This document shows, piece after piece, positions 9,209 to 18,469 of a stretch of DNA of 34,659 bases. The notes beneath the pieces were generated by a model that made no database searches, was not told the DNA's origin, and saw only the letters and a list, made by a program, of their open reading frames with translations. Position numbers and translations under genes: made by a program. Each line of letters begins with the position of its first letter. Position 1 is the stretch's first letter. Source of the DNA: Oscillatoriales cyanobacterium CG2_30_44_21 (lineage in GTDB: Bacteria; Cyanobacteriota; Cyanobacteriia; Pseudanabaenales; Pseudanabaenaceae); assembly GCA_001873375.1 (NCBI GenBank), contig MNZA01000223.1:14810-49468 (forward strand), read 5' to 3'.

Positions 9209-12200
9209 ATGACAACGACATCTGTACGTTTTTCTCAGTTTAATGCTTCTCTAAATCGCAATGCTGAAGGACAGTTAGTTACTGATCTTTCAACTCCAAA
9301 TAACGCTCAGGCAAAAGCAGTTGCCGAAATTATTCAACGCAATAATCCTGATGTGTTGCTAATCAATGAATTTGACTATGTATCAGCAAATCCATTGCAA
9401 CCTGTGCAACTTTTGCAACAAAACTATTTAGGAGTTAGCCAAAATGGTGCTAATCCTGTTGATTATCCTTTTGTTTACATTGCGCCATCAAATACTGGAA
9501 TTTCATCAGGATTTGACTTAAATAATAATGGTACGGCGGTGACAACTGTCGGTGCAGCAGGATATGGTGATGACTCTTTTGGGTTTGGTCAATTCCCTGG
9601 ACAATTTGGGATGTTGTTGTTCTCTAAGTATGAGATTGACACCGCAAATATTCGCACTTTCCAGAATTTCCTTTGGAAAGATATGCCGAACAACCTGCTC
9701 ACCAACGATCCCACCATTGACAATCCTGCAACTCCTGTCAATGAGAACCTGAATGGTTTTTATGCTCCTGAAGAAATTGCCGTATTGCGTCTATCTTCTA
9801 AGAGTCATTGGGATGTGCCAATTAAGGTCAATGGCGAGACTGTTCATTTATTGCTGAGCCATCCTACACCACCAACTTTTGATGGCACTGAAGACCGCAA
9901 TGGCAAGCGCAATTCCGATGAAATTCGTTTTTGGGCTGACTACATTACCCCAAACAAGGGCGGCTACATCTACGATGATCAAGGTGGCTCTGGCGGTATT
10001 GCCAATGGTTCTAGCTTCGTAATTATGGGCGATCAAAATGCTGATCCCCGTGATGGAGACAGCTTTAATAATGCCATTCGTCAATTGCTGCTAAATCCGA
10101 ACATTAATACTAATTTTGTCCCAGCCAGTTTGGGCGGAGCGCAACAATCTGATTTGCAAGCAGGCGCGAATGTTAACCAAAAAGGTAATCCTGCCTTTGA
10201 TACTGCTGACTTCAATGATAATCCCGCTCCAGGTAACTTGAGAACAGATTATGTGTTGCCTTCAAGCGACTTGCAAATCACTAATTCGGCGGTCTATTGG
10301 CCACTTAATAGCGATCCTAACTTTGCACCTGTTGGCACTTTCCCGTTCCCTAGTTCTGATCATCGCCTGATTTATGCAGATGTACAGGTGGGCGCAACCC
10401 CAGCAGGTAAGACCTTGACTGAGGCGAATTTGTTGGGAAATACCACCTTTGCGACGGGCTTTGTGCCGACTGGAGCCGCCGCGCAAATTAATGGTGTGGA
10501 TGTAACCGTGGGCGGCTTGTCTGGTGTGACTTATGACGCAACCAATAATCGCTACTATGCAATCTCAGACGATCGCTCTGCCGATGCGCGTTTTTATACC
10601 TTCACTCTCGATGCTGTGACAAATGCGGTCACGTTCACCAATGTAGTTCAGTTAAAAGATGCTAGTGGTAATCCTTTTGCCGCAAACTCTCTCGATCCTG
10701 AAGGGATTGCCTTAACCAAGAATGGCACAGTGTTCATTTCTTCGGAAGGTGAAGTAAATCTTGGCGCTGGTCGCGTTGGCGATCCTTTTATTAAGGAGTT
10801 TTCGCTAACGACTGGTCAAGAAGTGCGATCGCTGCCTGTTCCTAAAAAATTCTCGCCTGTGGTGGTTGATACCAACAACAGTGGCACGGTCAATACTGGC
10901 GATACTCAAACGGCTGGCGTTCGCAATAACTTGGCTTTTGAGAGCTTAACGATCGCCCCCAATCAAAAGACACTCTACACCGCAACTGAAAATGCGCTGA
11001 TCCAAGATGGATTACCTGCGACCGTTAACAATGGTTCGCGATCGCGCATTATTCAGTACAACCTGATCAGTGGTCAGCCCGAAAAGGAATATCTCTATGT
11101 CACCGATCCTGTGGCGATCGCGCCTAATCCTGCTGGTCAATTTGCCACTAATGGTTTAGTGGATTTGTTGGCGATCGACGATCGCGGCACTTTGTTAGCG
11201 GTGGAGCGCTCCTTTGCAGTGGGTGCAGTTGGCACTGGCAACACGATCAAGATTTACGAAATCACCTTGCAAGGCGCAACTGATATTAGTTTTAATGATT
11301 CGCTAAGCAGCTTAACCACCGATCAATTTGCCGCGATCGCCCCTGTCCAAAAGCGCTTAGTTCTCAATCTTGATGATTTGAATTTGCCCACTGGCACAGA
11401 CAACATCGAAGGCATCGCCTTTGGACCCAAGCTTGCCGATGGTCGTCAGTCGATTGTGTTGGTCAGCGACAACAACTTCAGCCCTACCCAATTTACACAA
11501 ATCCTTACCCTGAGCGCTGATATTGCCGCTAATCCCAATTCTTTAGTCAATGGTGTGGCGAGTGGTGATACTACTCAAAACTCGACTGTACTCTGGACTC
11601 GCAGCGCGATCGCTGGTGCGGTTAAGTTTGAATATTCCACAACTGCCGATTTCAGTGCGATCGCTGGTACTAAAAATGCCACAGTTACCAATCCCTTGCA
11701 ACCCGTCAAGGTTGATGTCACAGGGCTAACCGCCGATACTGATTACTTTTATCGTGTCACCGATGCGGCTGGAGTGACTGCCACTGGTAAATTCAGCACG
11801 GCGGCAGCGATCGGCAAGCAATCAGGATTACGCTTTGGAGTTGCTGGCGACTGGCGTGGTGAAATTGCGCCTTACCCTGCGATCGCCAATGCCGATGAAC
11901 GCGACCTGAGATTCTTTGTGGAACTGGGCGACACCATCTACGCTGACTTTGCTTCTCCTGCCGTTCTTAACGCTGATGGTACTGAAAAAGATCAAGTCAC
12001 CACCCTTGACGAGTACCGCGCCAAACATAGTGAAGTCTATGGCGATCGCTTTGGGCAAAACTTCTGGGCAGAGCTTCGCGCTTCGACTTCTGTTTTGGTA
12101 ACCATTGACGATCACGAAGTCGTTAATGACTTCCAAGGTGGTCAAGATGCCTCGACCCTATCCGCCGCCAATCAAGCTTTGTTTGGCGCAACCTCAGGAC

Positions 12201-13879
12201 TAGTCAATGATTCGCCCCTCTATGAAAATGGTTTGCAATCTTTCCAAGAGTACAACCCCATCCGTGATGAATTTTACGGAGCCACAGGTGACGCTCGCAC
12301 TGCTAACGAACGCAAACTTTACCGCGCCAATACCTACGGCTCCGATGCCGTAAACATTGTCCTCGATGCCCGTTCCTTCCGCGACCTTGGACTAACCAAC
12401 GTCACGAACCTCGCCGACCAAGTTCAAGTTGGCACATTTTTAGCGCAGTCCTTTAATCCCTCTCGGACATTCCTCGGTCGCGTTCAAGTGGAAGACCTCA
12501 AGCGCGATTTGCTACAAGCCCAAAAAGATGGCGTGACTTGGAAGTTCATCAATTTGCCTGAACCAGTGCAAAATCTCGGTGTACTCGCAGCAAGCGATCG
12601 CTATGAAGGCTATGCTGCTGAACGCACGGAAATCCTCAAGTTCATTGATGACAACAAGATCAATAACGTTGTCTTTATCGCCGCCGATATTCACGGCACA
12701 TTGGTTAATAACCTCACCTATCAGCTAGGGGTCGGTCAAGCGCAAATTGCTACCAATGCCTTTGAAATTACCACTGGCTCGGTTGCTTTCGATGCCCCTT
12801 TTGGCCCCACAGTTGCCGATCTTGCAGTTGCGGCTGGCATCCTTGATGCTAACGGCAAAGCTTTCTACGATTCTCTCCCTGTGGCAAATGACGCAGATAG
12901 TGCGCTCAATGACAAGGATGACTTTATTAAATCCATTGTCGATGGCGGTTTAGCACCTCTTGGCTACGATCCTCTCGGACTCAACAACAACCTCGCTCAA
13001 GCCAATGGCTTAATCAAGGCAAAATTGCTAAAAGGCGATTATGTAGCAACTCAAACCTACGGTTGGACAGAGTTTGACATCGATCCTATTACCCAAAAGC
13101 TAACCGTCACCACCTACGGTATCAAGCCTTACACCCGTGCCGAATTGGAAGCCGATCCTAATTTGATCATCAGCCGCACTCCCCAGATTGTCAGCCAGTT
13201 TGAAGTGGAAGCTAATCAAGTTGTTGCTGAAGCCAAACTCGTTGGCGTTGGCTCAATTAATAACGATGATTTGCTTGCCATCAATGGTCAAACCTTTGAC
13301 GGACGCAGCAATATCGTCTTCACAGGCGCAGGTACTGACAAAGTGGATCTGCTATTTAATCCATCCTTTGCGGTCGGCAACAACCGCATTGATACAGGTA
13401 GTGCCAGCGACATTATTTTTGTCAGCCAAGGCGATCGCGTCTTCGGTGGATCTGATAACGATATCTTTGAAGCCACAGAAAGCAAGGGCAACAACCGTAT
13501 GTCTGGCGGCGCTGGCGATGATACTTTCTTCCTCGGCAGTGGCGATCGCGCTCTCGGCGGTGACGGTGTTGACAAGTTCTTCGCTGGCGAAGGCGGCGGC
13601 AACTTACTCTCAGGTGGTGCAGGCGCTGATCAATTCTGGATCTTCAACGGCGATGTACCAGCGAGTGCTAACACCATTGCTGACTTCCAAATTGGTACTG
13701 ATGTGATCGGTTTCCAAAATGCAAGCTTTGGTCTGGCGGATATTGTTCGTTCTGGCAACAATATTTCTGTTATGGATGGCAGTAACAATATGTTGAAAGT
13801 AATCGCCACTTTCTCAAATGTCGATACATCTGGCTTGAATGCTTCTAGCTTTGTATTTCTCACTGGTTCTGCCGTGTAA
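9209..13879 (+). CDS. Modular secreted phosphoesterase: endonuclease/exonuclease/phosphatase + phytase-like esterase + PhoD alkaline phosphatase + RTX C-terminus
   Basis: INEFD, LLSHPTPP, VIMGDQNADP, SSDHRLIYAD (EEP); GGLSGVTYDATNNRYYAISDDRS and LAFESLTIAPNQKTLYTATENAL (esterase-like phytase); NSLVNGVASGDTTQNSTVLWTR, VELGDTIYAD, TIDDHEVVND, AADIHGT (PhoD); MSGGAGDDTFFLGSGD and LSGGAGADQF (RTX). Confidence 0.85.
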   Translation: MTTTSVRFSQFNASLNRNAEGQLVTDLSTPNNAQAKAVAEIIQRNNPDVLLINEFDYVSANPLQPVQLLQQNYLGVSQNGANPVDYPFVYIAPSNTGISSGFDLNNNGTAVTTVGAAGYGDDSFGFGQFPGQFGMLLFSKYEIDTANIRTFQNFLWKDMPNNLLTNDPTIDNPATPVNENLNGFYAPEEIAVLRLSSKSHWDVPIKVNGETVHLLLSHPTPPTFDGTEDRNGKRNSDEIRFWADYITPNKGGYIYDDQGGSGGIANGSSFVIMGDQNADPRDGDSFNNAIRQLLLNPNINTNFVPASLGGAQQSDLQAGANVNQKGNPAFDTADFNDNPAPGNLRTDYVLPSSDLQITNSAVYWPLNSDPNFAPVGTFPFPSSDHRLIYADVQVGATPAGKTLTEANLLGNTTFATGFVPTGAAAQINGVDVTVGGLSGVTYDATNNRYYAISDDRSADARFYTFTLDAVTNAVTFTNVVQLKDASGNPFAANSLDPEGIALTKNGTVFISSEGEVNLGAGRVGDPFIKEFSLTTGQEVRSLPVPKKFSPVVVDTNNSGTVNTGDTQTAGVRNNLAFESLTIAPNQKTLYTATENALIQDGLPATVNNGSRSRIIQYNLISGQPEKEYLYVTDPVAIAPNPAGQFATNGLVDLLAIDDRGTLLAVERSFAVGAVGTGNTIKIYEITLQGATDISFNDSLSSLTTDQFAAIAPVQKRLVLNLDDLNLPTGTDNIEGIAFGPKLADGRQSIVLVSDNNFSPTQFTQILTLSADIAANPNSLVNGVASGDTTQNSTVLWTRSAIAGAVKFEYSTTADFSAIAGTKNATVTNPLQPVKVDVTGLTADTDYFYRVTDAAGVTATGKFSTAAAIGKQSGLRFGVAGDWRGEIAPYPAIANADERDLRFFVELGDTIYADFASPAVLNADGTEKDQVTTLDEYRAKHSEVYGDRFGQNFWAELRASTSVLVTIDDHEVVNDFQGGQDASTLSAANQALFGATSGLVNDSPLYENGLQSFQEYNPIRDEFYGATGDARTANERKLYRANTYGSDAVNIVLDARSFRDLGLTNVTNLADQVQVGTFLAQSFNPSRTFLGRVQVEDLKRDLLQAQKDGVTWKFINLPEPVQNLGVLAASDRYEGYAAERTEILKFIDDNKINNVVFIAADIHGTLVNNLTYQLGVGQAQIATNAFEITTGSVAFDAPFGPTVADLAVAAGILDANGKAFYDSLPVANDADSALNDKDDFIKSIVDGGLAPLGYDPLGLNNNLAQANGLIKAKLLKGDYVATQTYGWTEFDIDPITQKLTVTTYGIKPYTRAELEADPNLIISRTPQIVSQFEVEANQVVAEAKLVGVGSINNDDLLAINGQTFDGRSNIVFTGAGTDKVDLLFNPSFAVGNNRIDTGSASDIIFVSQGDRVFGGSDNDIFEATESKGNNRMSGGAGDDTFFLGSGDRALGGDGVDKFFAGEGGGNLLSGGAGADQFWIFNGDVPASANTIADFQIGTDVIGFQNASFGLADIVRSGNNISVMDGSNNMLKVIATFSNVDTSGLNASSFVFLTGSAV

Positions 13880-13885
13880 TACCAA

Positions 13886-13914
13886 ATAAAGAAATGGCGT
13901 AGCCATTTCTTTAT
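13886..13914. repeat. A-family hairpin ATAAAGAAATGGC-GTA-GCCATTTCTTTAT
   Basis: 13-bp perfect arms. Confidence 0.8.
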
Positions 13915-13918
13915 ACTA

Positions 13919-13955
13919 AATAAGGGGGGCGCGGCTTTGCCGCGCACCCCTTATT
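13919..13955. repeat. Hairpin AATAAGGGGgGCGCGGC-TTT-GCCGCGCaCCCCTTATT
   Basis: 17-bp arms with one mismatch between convergent genes; possible bidirectional terminator. Confidence 0.75.
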
Positions 13956-15081
13956 ATTTACTAATACGGCGGCACTCGTCTCCAGAAATTGATTTTGTAC
14001 TCCCATCAGTTAAAACTTTGACACAAGTTAGGTCTGGTCTGGGTGCGTAAAATGAATAGACAATTACCCCTGACAAAAATATCAGCGAGGCAGGAATTAA
14101 TAGACTGGGGGATAGCCACTTAGGGCGCAATTTTTTCTTGATACTTGTCAGTTTCTTCTGAACATACAAAATATCGGGATGTCCAGCCTTCAATACTTTT
14201 TTATAGATTTTTAGCGCATTCCTATAATAAATTTTAGCTAATTGATAGCGTTTTTGGCTAGTACATATAGCTCCCAGATCTACGAAGCTAACCGCAACTT
14301 CTGGATGTTCATTATTAAATATATTTTGCTTAATTTCTAAGACCTGTAGTAATAAAAATTCTGCTTTTTCATACATTGTTTGACTGCTATAAATTGAGGC
14401 TAATTCTTTAATTACATTAGTCACATCAGGATGACCAACACCTAATGCCTTTCTTAAAATTTCAATCCCTTCTAAAAATAAAGCCTCGCCTTTATCAAAT
14501 AGGTTCTGGGAAAAGTTAAGAGTAGCAATTTCTAGTAAGCAGTTAGCGACTTGAGGCTGTCTCTCGCCATATAGTCTTTGGCTAATCGCTAAAACTTGAT
14601 TTAAGTAACCTTCGGCAATACTAAACCTGCCAAGCTTGCGTTCTCTCTGGGCTAACTCGTATAGCCATTCCAGAAAAATCCCCATTTTGCCACTAGCATA
14701 GGGCGGCTCTGGAGATATGCGGTAAATTGCCAGTGTATTGCTGCTAAAAATGATCTCATCTCCATGCATCAACACCCACGAATCGCGCACATCTCCATTA
14801 ATTATTAGCCCATTGGTACTTTTTCCACTTTCAGAGGTTCCATCACTAATCTGAAAAACATAATCTAAAGGATTTATCGAAATTGCTGATAATGTGGCGT
14901 GTTCTCGAGATACTGACTGCGATCGCAAAATAATATCGGCTTCAGGCGATCGACCTAAAATATAATTCTTTTGACTTAGATTAACGCTCTGCTGACCCTG
15001 CGGATCTTGCAAAACCAGAAAGTGATCAATTCGCTCACTTTCCACAACAGTTAAATCTTGTAGGTGTTCTAAGGAGTCCAT
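13954..15081 (-). CDS. FHA domain protein with kinesin-light-chain-type TPRs and C-terminal transmembrane segment
   Basis: YILGRSPEADIILRSQSVSREHATLSAI (FHA); repeated ALGVGHPDVTNVIKELASIYSSQ-type TPRs; SLLIPASLIFLSGVIVYSFY. Confidence 0.8.
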   Translation of the reverse strand: MDSLEHLQDLTVVESERIDHFLVLQDPQGQQSVNLSQKNYILGRSPEADIILRSQSVSREHATLSAISINPLDYVFQISDGTSESGKSTNGLIINGDVRDSWVLMHGDEIIFSSNTLAIYRISPEPPYASGKMGIFLEWLYELAQRERKLGRFSIAEGYLNQVLAISQRLYGERQPQVANCLLEIATLNFSQNLFDKGEALFLEGIEILRKALGVGHPDVTNVIKELASIYSSQTMYEKAEFLLLQVLEIKQNIFNNEHPEVAVSFVDLGAICTSQKRYQLAKIYYRNALKIYKKVLKAGHPDILYVQKKLTSIKKKLRPKWLSPSLLIPASLIFLSGVIVYSFYAPRPDLTCVKVLTDGSTKSISGDECRRISK

Positions 15082-15142
15082 TTTAGGAATAGGTCATCAT
15101 AGCCACATTTTTGCCTGCTTATTATACTTCCTTCCAACTCAT

Positions 15143-15388
15143 CCAAATTCACCAACATTGTAGTCACACTTTTGTGAATTTAAAAACCCCAAAAGCATAT
15201 AGCCTATGAAAGCTTTAAGGGATACAGATAAAATCTTGAAAGCGGCGCGTCTCGCCGCTTTCAAGATTTTATCTGTATTTTAAGTTAGCGCAAAGCACTA
15301 TAAATACAATGTTTGTAAATTTAAAACCAACCTCAGTATGGATTTTTAAACAAAGAAATAACCATGCTATTTCTTTGTTTAGTGTTAT
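15143..15388 (+). repeat. Family-A element interrupted by a family-D element
   Basis: 15143-15190 and 15312-15388 align with the left and right parts of the A copy at 29498; D copy at 15198-15302 lies between. Confidence 0.6.
15198..15302 (-). repeat. Family-D 105-bp element; hairpin 15222-15278
   Basis: Termini TATAG...CTATA; 26-bp perfect arms ATACAGATAAAATCTTGAAAGCGGCG; tail TTAGCGCAAAGCACTATA. Confidence 0.8.
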
Positions 15389-15398
15389 TTAGCAGAAG

Positions 15399-16649
15399 CT
15401 ATTCAGGGAACTTCTGAGGAAACTGTCCAGTTTCTACACTCAAGACAACTGGCTGACCATTACGGCGAATCTCTAATTGAATCTTATCGCCGACAGCACG
15501 AGATTCCACTAATTGAGTAACTTGATCAGCAGATAAAATGTTTTGATTATCGAGCTTAGTGATTAAGTCACCTTTTTTTGCCCCTGCCTTTGCCGCAGGT
15601 GATGCATCCACCACCCGAGTAATCAAAACACCCTTATCTTCAGAAAGCTGAATTCCTAGCTCAGCGTCTTGATTAACTTGACGCTTCACATTGGCATCAA
15701 CTGTGAGCATCTGAATACCCAAATAGGCGCGGCTCACCTTGCCACTCTGAATCAGCTGTTTGGAAATACGCTGAGCCGTCTCAATGGGAATTGAAAAGCC
15801 CAAACCTTGAGCGCCCTGGATAATCGCTGTGTTCACACCCACTACTTCGCCATTTTGGTTGAGCAAAGGTCCCCCAGAATTTCCAGGATTGATCGCCGCA
15901 TCAGTTTGGATGAAGCTAACGCGTTTGTCTGTTACGCCGATCTGTCCACTATTTCTGCCGATCGCACTCACGATACCCGCAGTCACGGTATTGTCCAGAC
16001 CGAGAGGATTGCCGATTGCGATCGCCCAGTCGCCTGGCTGCAAACTTTCTGAGCTACCAAGGCTCACCACTGGCAGATTGTCCGCTTTAACTTGGACTAC
16101 CGCAATGTCGGTCAACTCGTCACTGCCCAGCACCTTGCCTTCCAGTTGCCGTCCATCCTTGAGGACTACCGTCACCTTATCAGCTCCACTAACAACGTGA
16201 GCATTGGTGATGATGTCGCCCTCTTTGTTGATAATGAATCCTGAACCAGTGCCACGCTCCACTCTATCTTTGGGCATCCGTTGCAGTTGATCACCAAAAA
16301 ACTGACGGAACATAGGATCTTCTAGAAGAGCTTCAGGTATCTGCTGATTGGAAGCCACTGTGCGAGAAGCATTAATCCTGACTACGGCTGGTCCTGTGCG
16401 ATTGACAGCATCGACCACATAGTTACGGGGAACCGATATGGACTTGCTGCGATCATCCTGCGCGATCGCGGGTGACAATGAGGCAACCTGTGGCAAAGGC
16501 GTAATGGCGGTTACATTTGGCGACCTGACACCAGACACAACTGCCCAAGCACCCAAAACAACTCCCAACAGAAGCATTGATGCATAGATCAAAGGTTGCC
16601 TATAACGAGATTTCTTATCTTGGTCTCTCATAAATTTTTTTGCTACCAC
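15399..16649 (-). CDS. Trypsin-like serine protease with PDZ domain, HtrA/Deg family
   Basis: Catalytic TNAHVV, LTDIAVVQV, INPGNSGGPLLN; PDZ DASPAAKAGAKKGDLITKLD. Confidence 0.93.
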   Translation of the reverse strand: MVAKKFMRDQDKKSRYRQPLIYASMLLLGVVLGAWAVVSGVRSPNVTAITPLPQVASLSPAIAQDDRSKSISVPRNYVVDAVNRTGPAVVRINASRTVASNQQIPEALLEDPMFRQFFGDQLQRMPKDRVERGTGSGFIINKEGDIITNAHVVSGADKVTVVLKDGRQLEGKVLGSDELTDIAVVQVKADNLPVVSLGSSESLQPGDWAIAIGNPLGLDNTVTAGIVSAIGRNSGQIGVTDKRVSFIQTDAAINPGNSGGPLLNQNGEVVGVNTAIIQGAQGLGFSIPIETAQRISKQLIQSGKVSRAYLGIQMLTVDANVKRQVNQDAELGIQLSEDKGVLITRVVDASPAAKAGAKKGDLITKLDNQNILSADQVTQLVESRAVGDKIQLEIRRNGQPVVLSVETGQFPQKFPE

Positions 16650-16712
16650 TTGTAATTAGATTCTACAAAAAACTTCGATGCTTTGAATCCTTCTTCAGCT
16701 GACGGTTTTCCG

Positions 16713-16768
16713 AAAGTAAAAAAATTAATGGTGCAGGCTAAGCTCGCACCATTAATTTTTTTTACTTT
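16713..16768. terminator. Putative Rho-independent terminator/hairpin between anti-sigma gene and htrA
   Basis: AAAGTAAAAAAATTAATGGTGC / GCACCATTAATTTTTTTTACTTT inverted repeat flanked by A/T tracts. Confidence 0.6.
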
Positions 16769-17250
16769 GTCACCATCGACTTGGGTAAAGGTACAAGCGG
16801 CTCTTCCATCGCTATCAAAACAGGCTCTTCAGCGACTGGTGCTGTCGGTCTTATGTTATTTGCGACAGGGCTGAACTGCGGACTGCTATTAATCGTAAAT
16901 ATCGATCCAAATATCCCCACCACAGTTGCGGCAACCAAGCCGATACCAGCTATTTTCCACTTGCGTCGTTGCGATCGCCTATCAATTTCGGCAAAGACGC
17001 GACTAACCATTACTTCAGTTTCCGTTTTTACCGATGAGTTGGCGGCTACAGGTACAGGCAGTTCAATTAAAAGTTGACGCAATTTTAATTGCTGTTGATA
17101 GAGGCGGCGCAAATTAACATCATCGGACAGCCATTTCTCAACTAGCTGTTCTTCTTGCTCTGTAACCTCACCATCTATGTAAGCACTCAATAGTTCAAAG
17201 CGCTCTTCAGGAGTCGCCCTATCATCTTCAAAAATTTGATTAACATTCAT
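16762..17250 (-). CDS. Anti-sigma factor, RseA-like, single transmembrane segment
   Basis: ERFELLSAYIDGEVTEQEEQLVEKWLSDD N-terminal anti-sigma-like domain; TM WKIAGIGLVAATVVGIFGSIF; immediately downstream of ECF sigma gene. Confidence 0.75.
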   Translation of the reverse strand: MNVNQIFEDDRATPEERFELLSAYIDGEVTEQEEQLVEKWLSDDVNLRRLYQQQLKLRQLLIELPVPVAANSSVKTETEVMVSRVFAEIDRRSQRRKWKIAGIGLVAATVVGIFGSIFTINSSPQFSPVANNIRPTAPVAEEPVLIAMEEPLVPLPKSMVTK

Positions 17251-17269
17251 AATTCGGATACCCTCTTGC

Positions 17270-17932
17270 TCAATTACTCGCCAAATATGGCTGCAATTGA
17301 GCTTGTAACTTTAATCTTGCTCTGGCGATGCGTGACTTGACTGTACCAAGGGATACGCCCGTTAGTTCAGCGATTTCTTCATAGGGTAACCCCTGAATCT
17401 CGCGAAGCACAATTGTTTCGCGAAAACTAGCAGGTAAGTCTTGAATCGCAAGGCGAAGCTGCTCATAAAACTCCTGCGTAGACATGGTTTCAATCGGACT
17501 AGGCGCAGTACTAGGGAGATCCCATGTCATTTCATCTCCGTCACCAGACTTAAAGGGCGCATCCAGAGAAACAGAATTTCCAACCCGCTTGCGCTTCCGC
17601 AACTCGTCATAAAATAAATTGGTGGCAATGCGGCTTAACCAGCCCCGAAACTTTTCAGGTTCTTGCAATCGCTTGATGTTGCGATACACCCGCAACCAAA
17701 CTTCTTGAGCAAGATCAGCCCTGTCTTGCCAATCAGGAGCGAGCTTGTATAAGACTTGATCGACGTAAGATTGATTTCGTTGCATAAGCTCAGCGAACGC
17801 AGAACGATTAGTTTGCGCTTCGGTTTGGCACAACTGTACCAATTCAACAATGGGGAGCTTATCAACGGACACGGAGTTGGAGGGTATGTACCCCCCGATG
17901 CTGGTTGACCAAGATAGGCTATAACTCATCAA
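17270..17932 (-). CDS. sigG: ECF RNA polymerase sigma factor, SigG-like
   Basis: DRADLAQEVWLRVYRNIKRLQEPEKFRGWLSRIATNLFYDELRKRKR; LPYEEIAELTGVSLGTVKSRIARARLKL. Confidence 0.85.
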   Translation of the reverse strand: MMSYSLSWSTSIGGYIPSNSVSVDKLPIVELVQLCQTEAQTNRSAFAELMQRNQSYVDQVLYKLAPDWQDRADLAQEVWLRVYRNIKRLQEPEKFRGWLSRIATNLFYDELRKRKRVGNSVSLDAPFKSGDGDEMTWDLPSTAPSPIETMSTQEFYEQLRLAIQDLPASFRETIVLREIQGLPYEEIAELTGVSLGTVKSRIARARLKLQAQLQPYLASN

Positions 17933-18343
17933 CTACTCGCTCCTACTTGACTTAAATCGGCACATAAATCTAAAGATTATGCGTTTACTTTCAAGAGCTA
18001 GGACGGCTAGATGGAGAGGTTTGTTCCTATCAAAATAGAACTTTAGTAGATTGATATCTAACAAACTTTGTTAAATATTAATCTCAAACATATTTCAAGA
18101 GGGATAATAGCAGTTAGTCTTGTACATTTTTGCGAATCCACATAACCGCCAGAACTTTTAGCTTATTTTTTATTCAAATATCTTCTTGTCGTGTAATACC
18201 AAATCACTTAGATAGAACAACAGATAATATTTTTATACTGTAGATTAGGATTGTCTTTAGGTTCGGCTTAGCGACAACCATCTGTCGTCTTTACTTTGTG
18301 TTTTGATATGATTTAAATATCTAAGACTAGGATCAGAACAACA

Positions 18344-18448
18344 TACAGCGCTTTGCGCTTAATTAAAACCCAGAAATATTTTTGAGAGCGGCGCTTCGCG
18401 CCGCTCTCAAAAATATTTCTGTACTACTCAAAGCCTCAATAGGCTGTA
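18344..18448 (+). repeat. Family-D 105-bp element; hairpin 18371-18421
   Basis: Termini TACAG...CTGTA; 24-bp perfect arms CAGAAATATTTTTGAGAGCGGCGC-TTC-; AGCGCTTTGCGCT arm; same length as 15198-15302. Confidence 0.85.
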
Positions 18449-18469
18449 AACCATTGCAGACAAAATCAA

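Noticed and set aside
13188-13706. 172-aa ORF overlapping the large phosphoesterase gene in another frame
   Set aside because: Low-complexity L/S/A-rich shadow of the RTX coding frame; no independent support.
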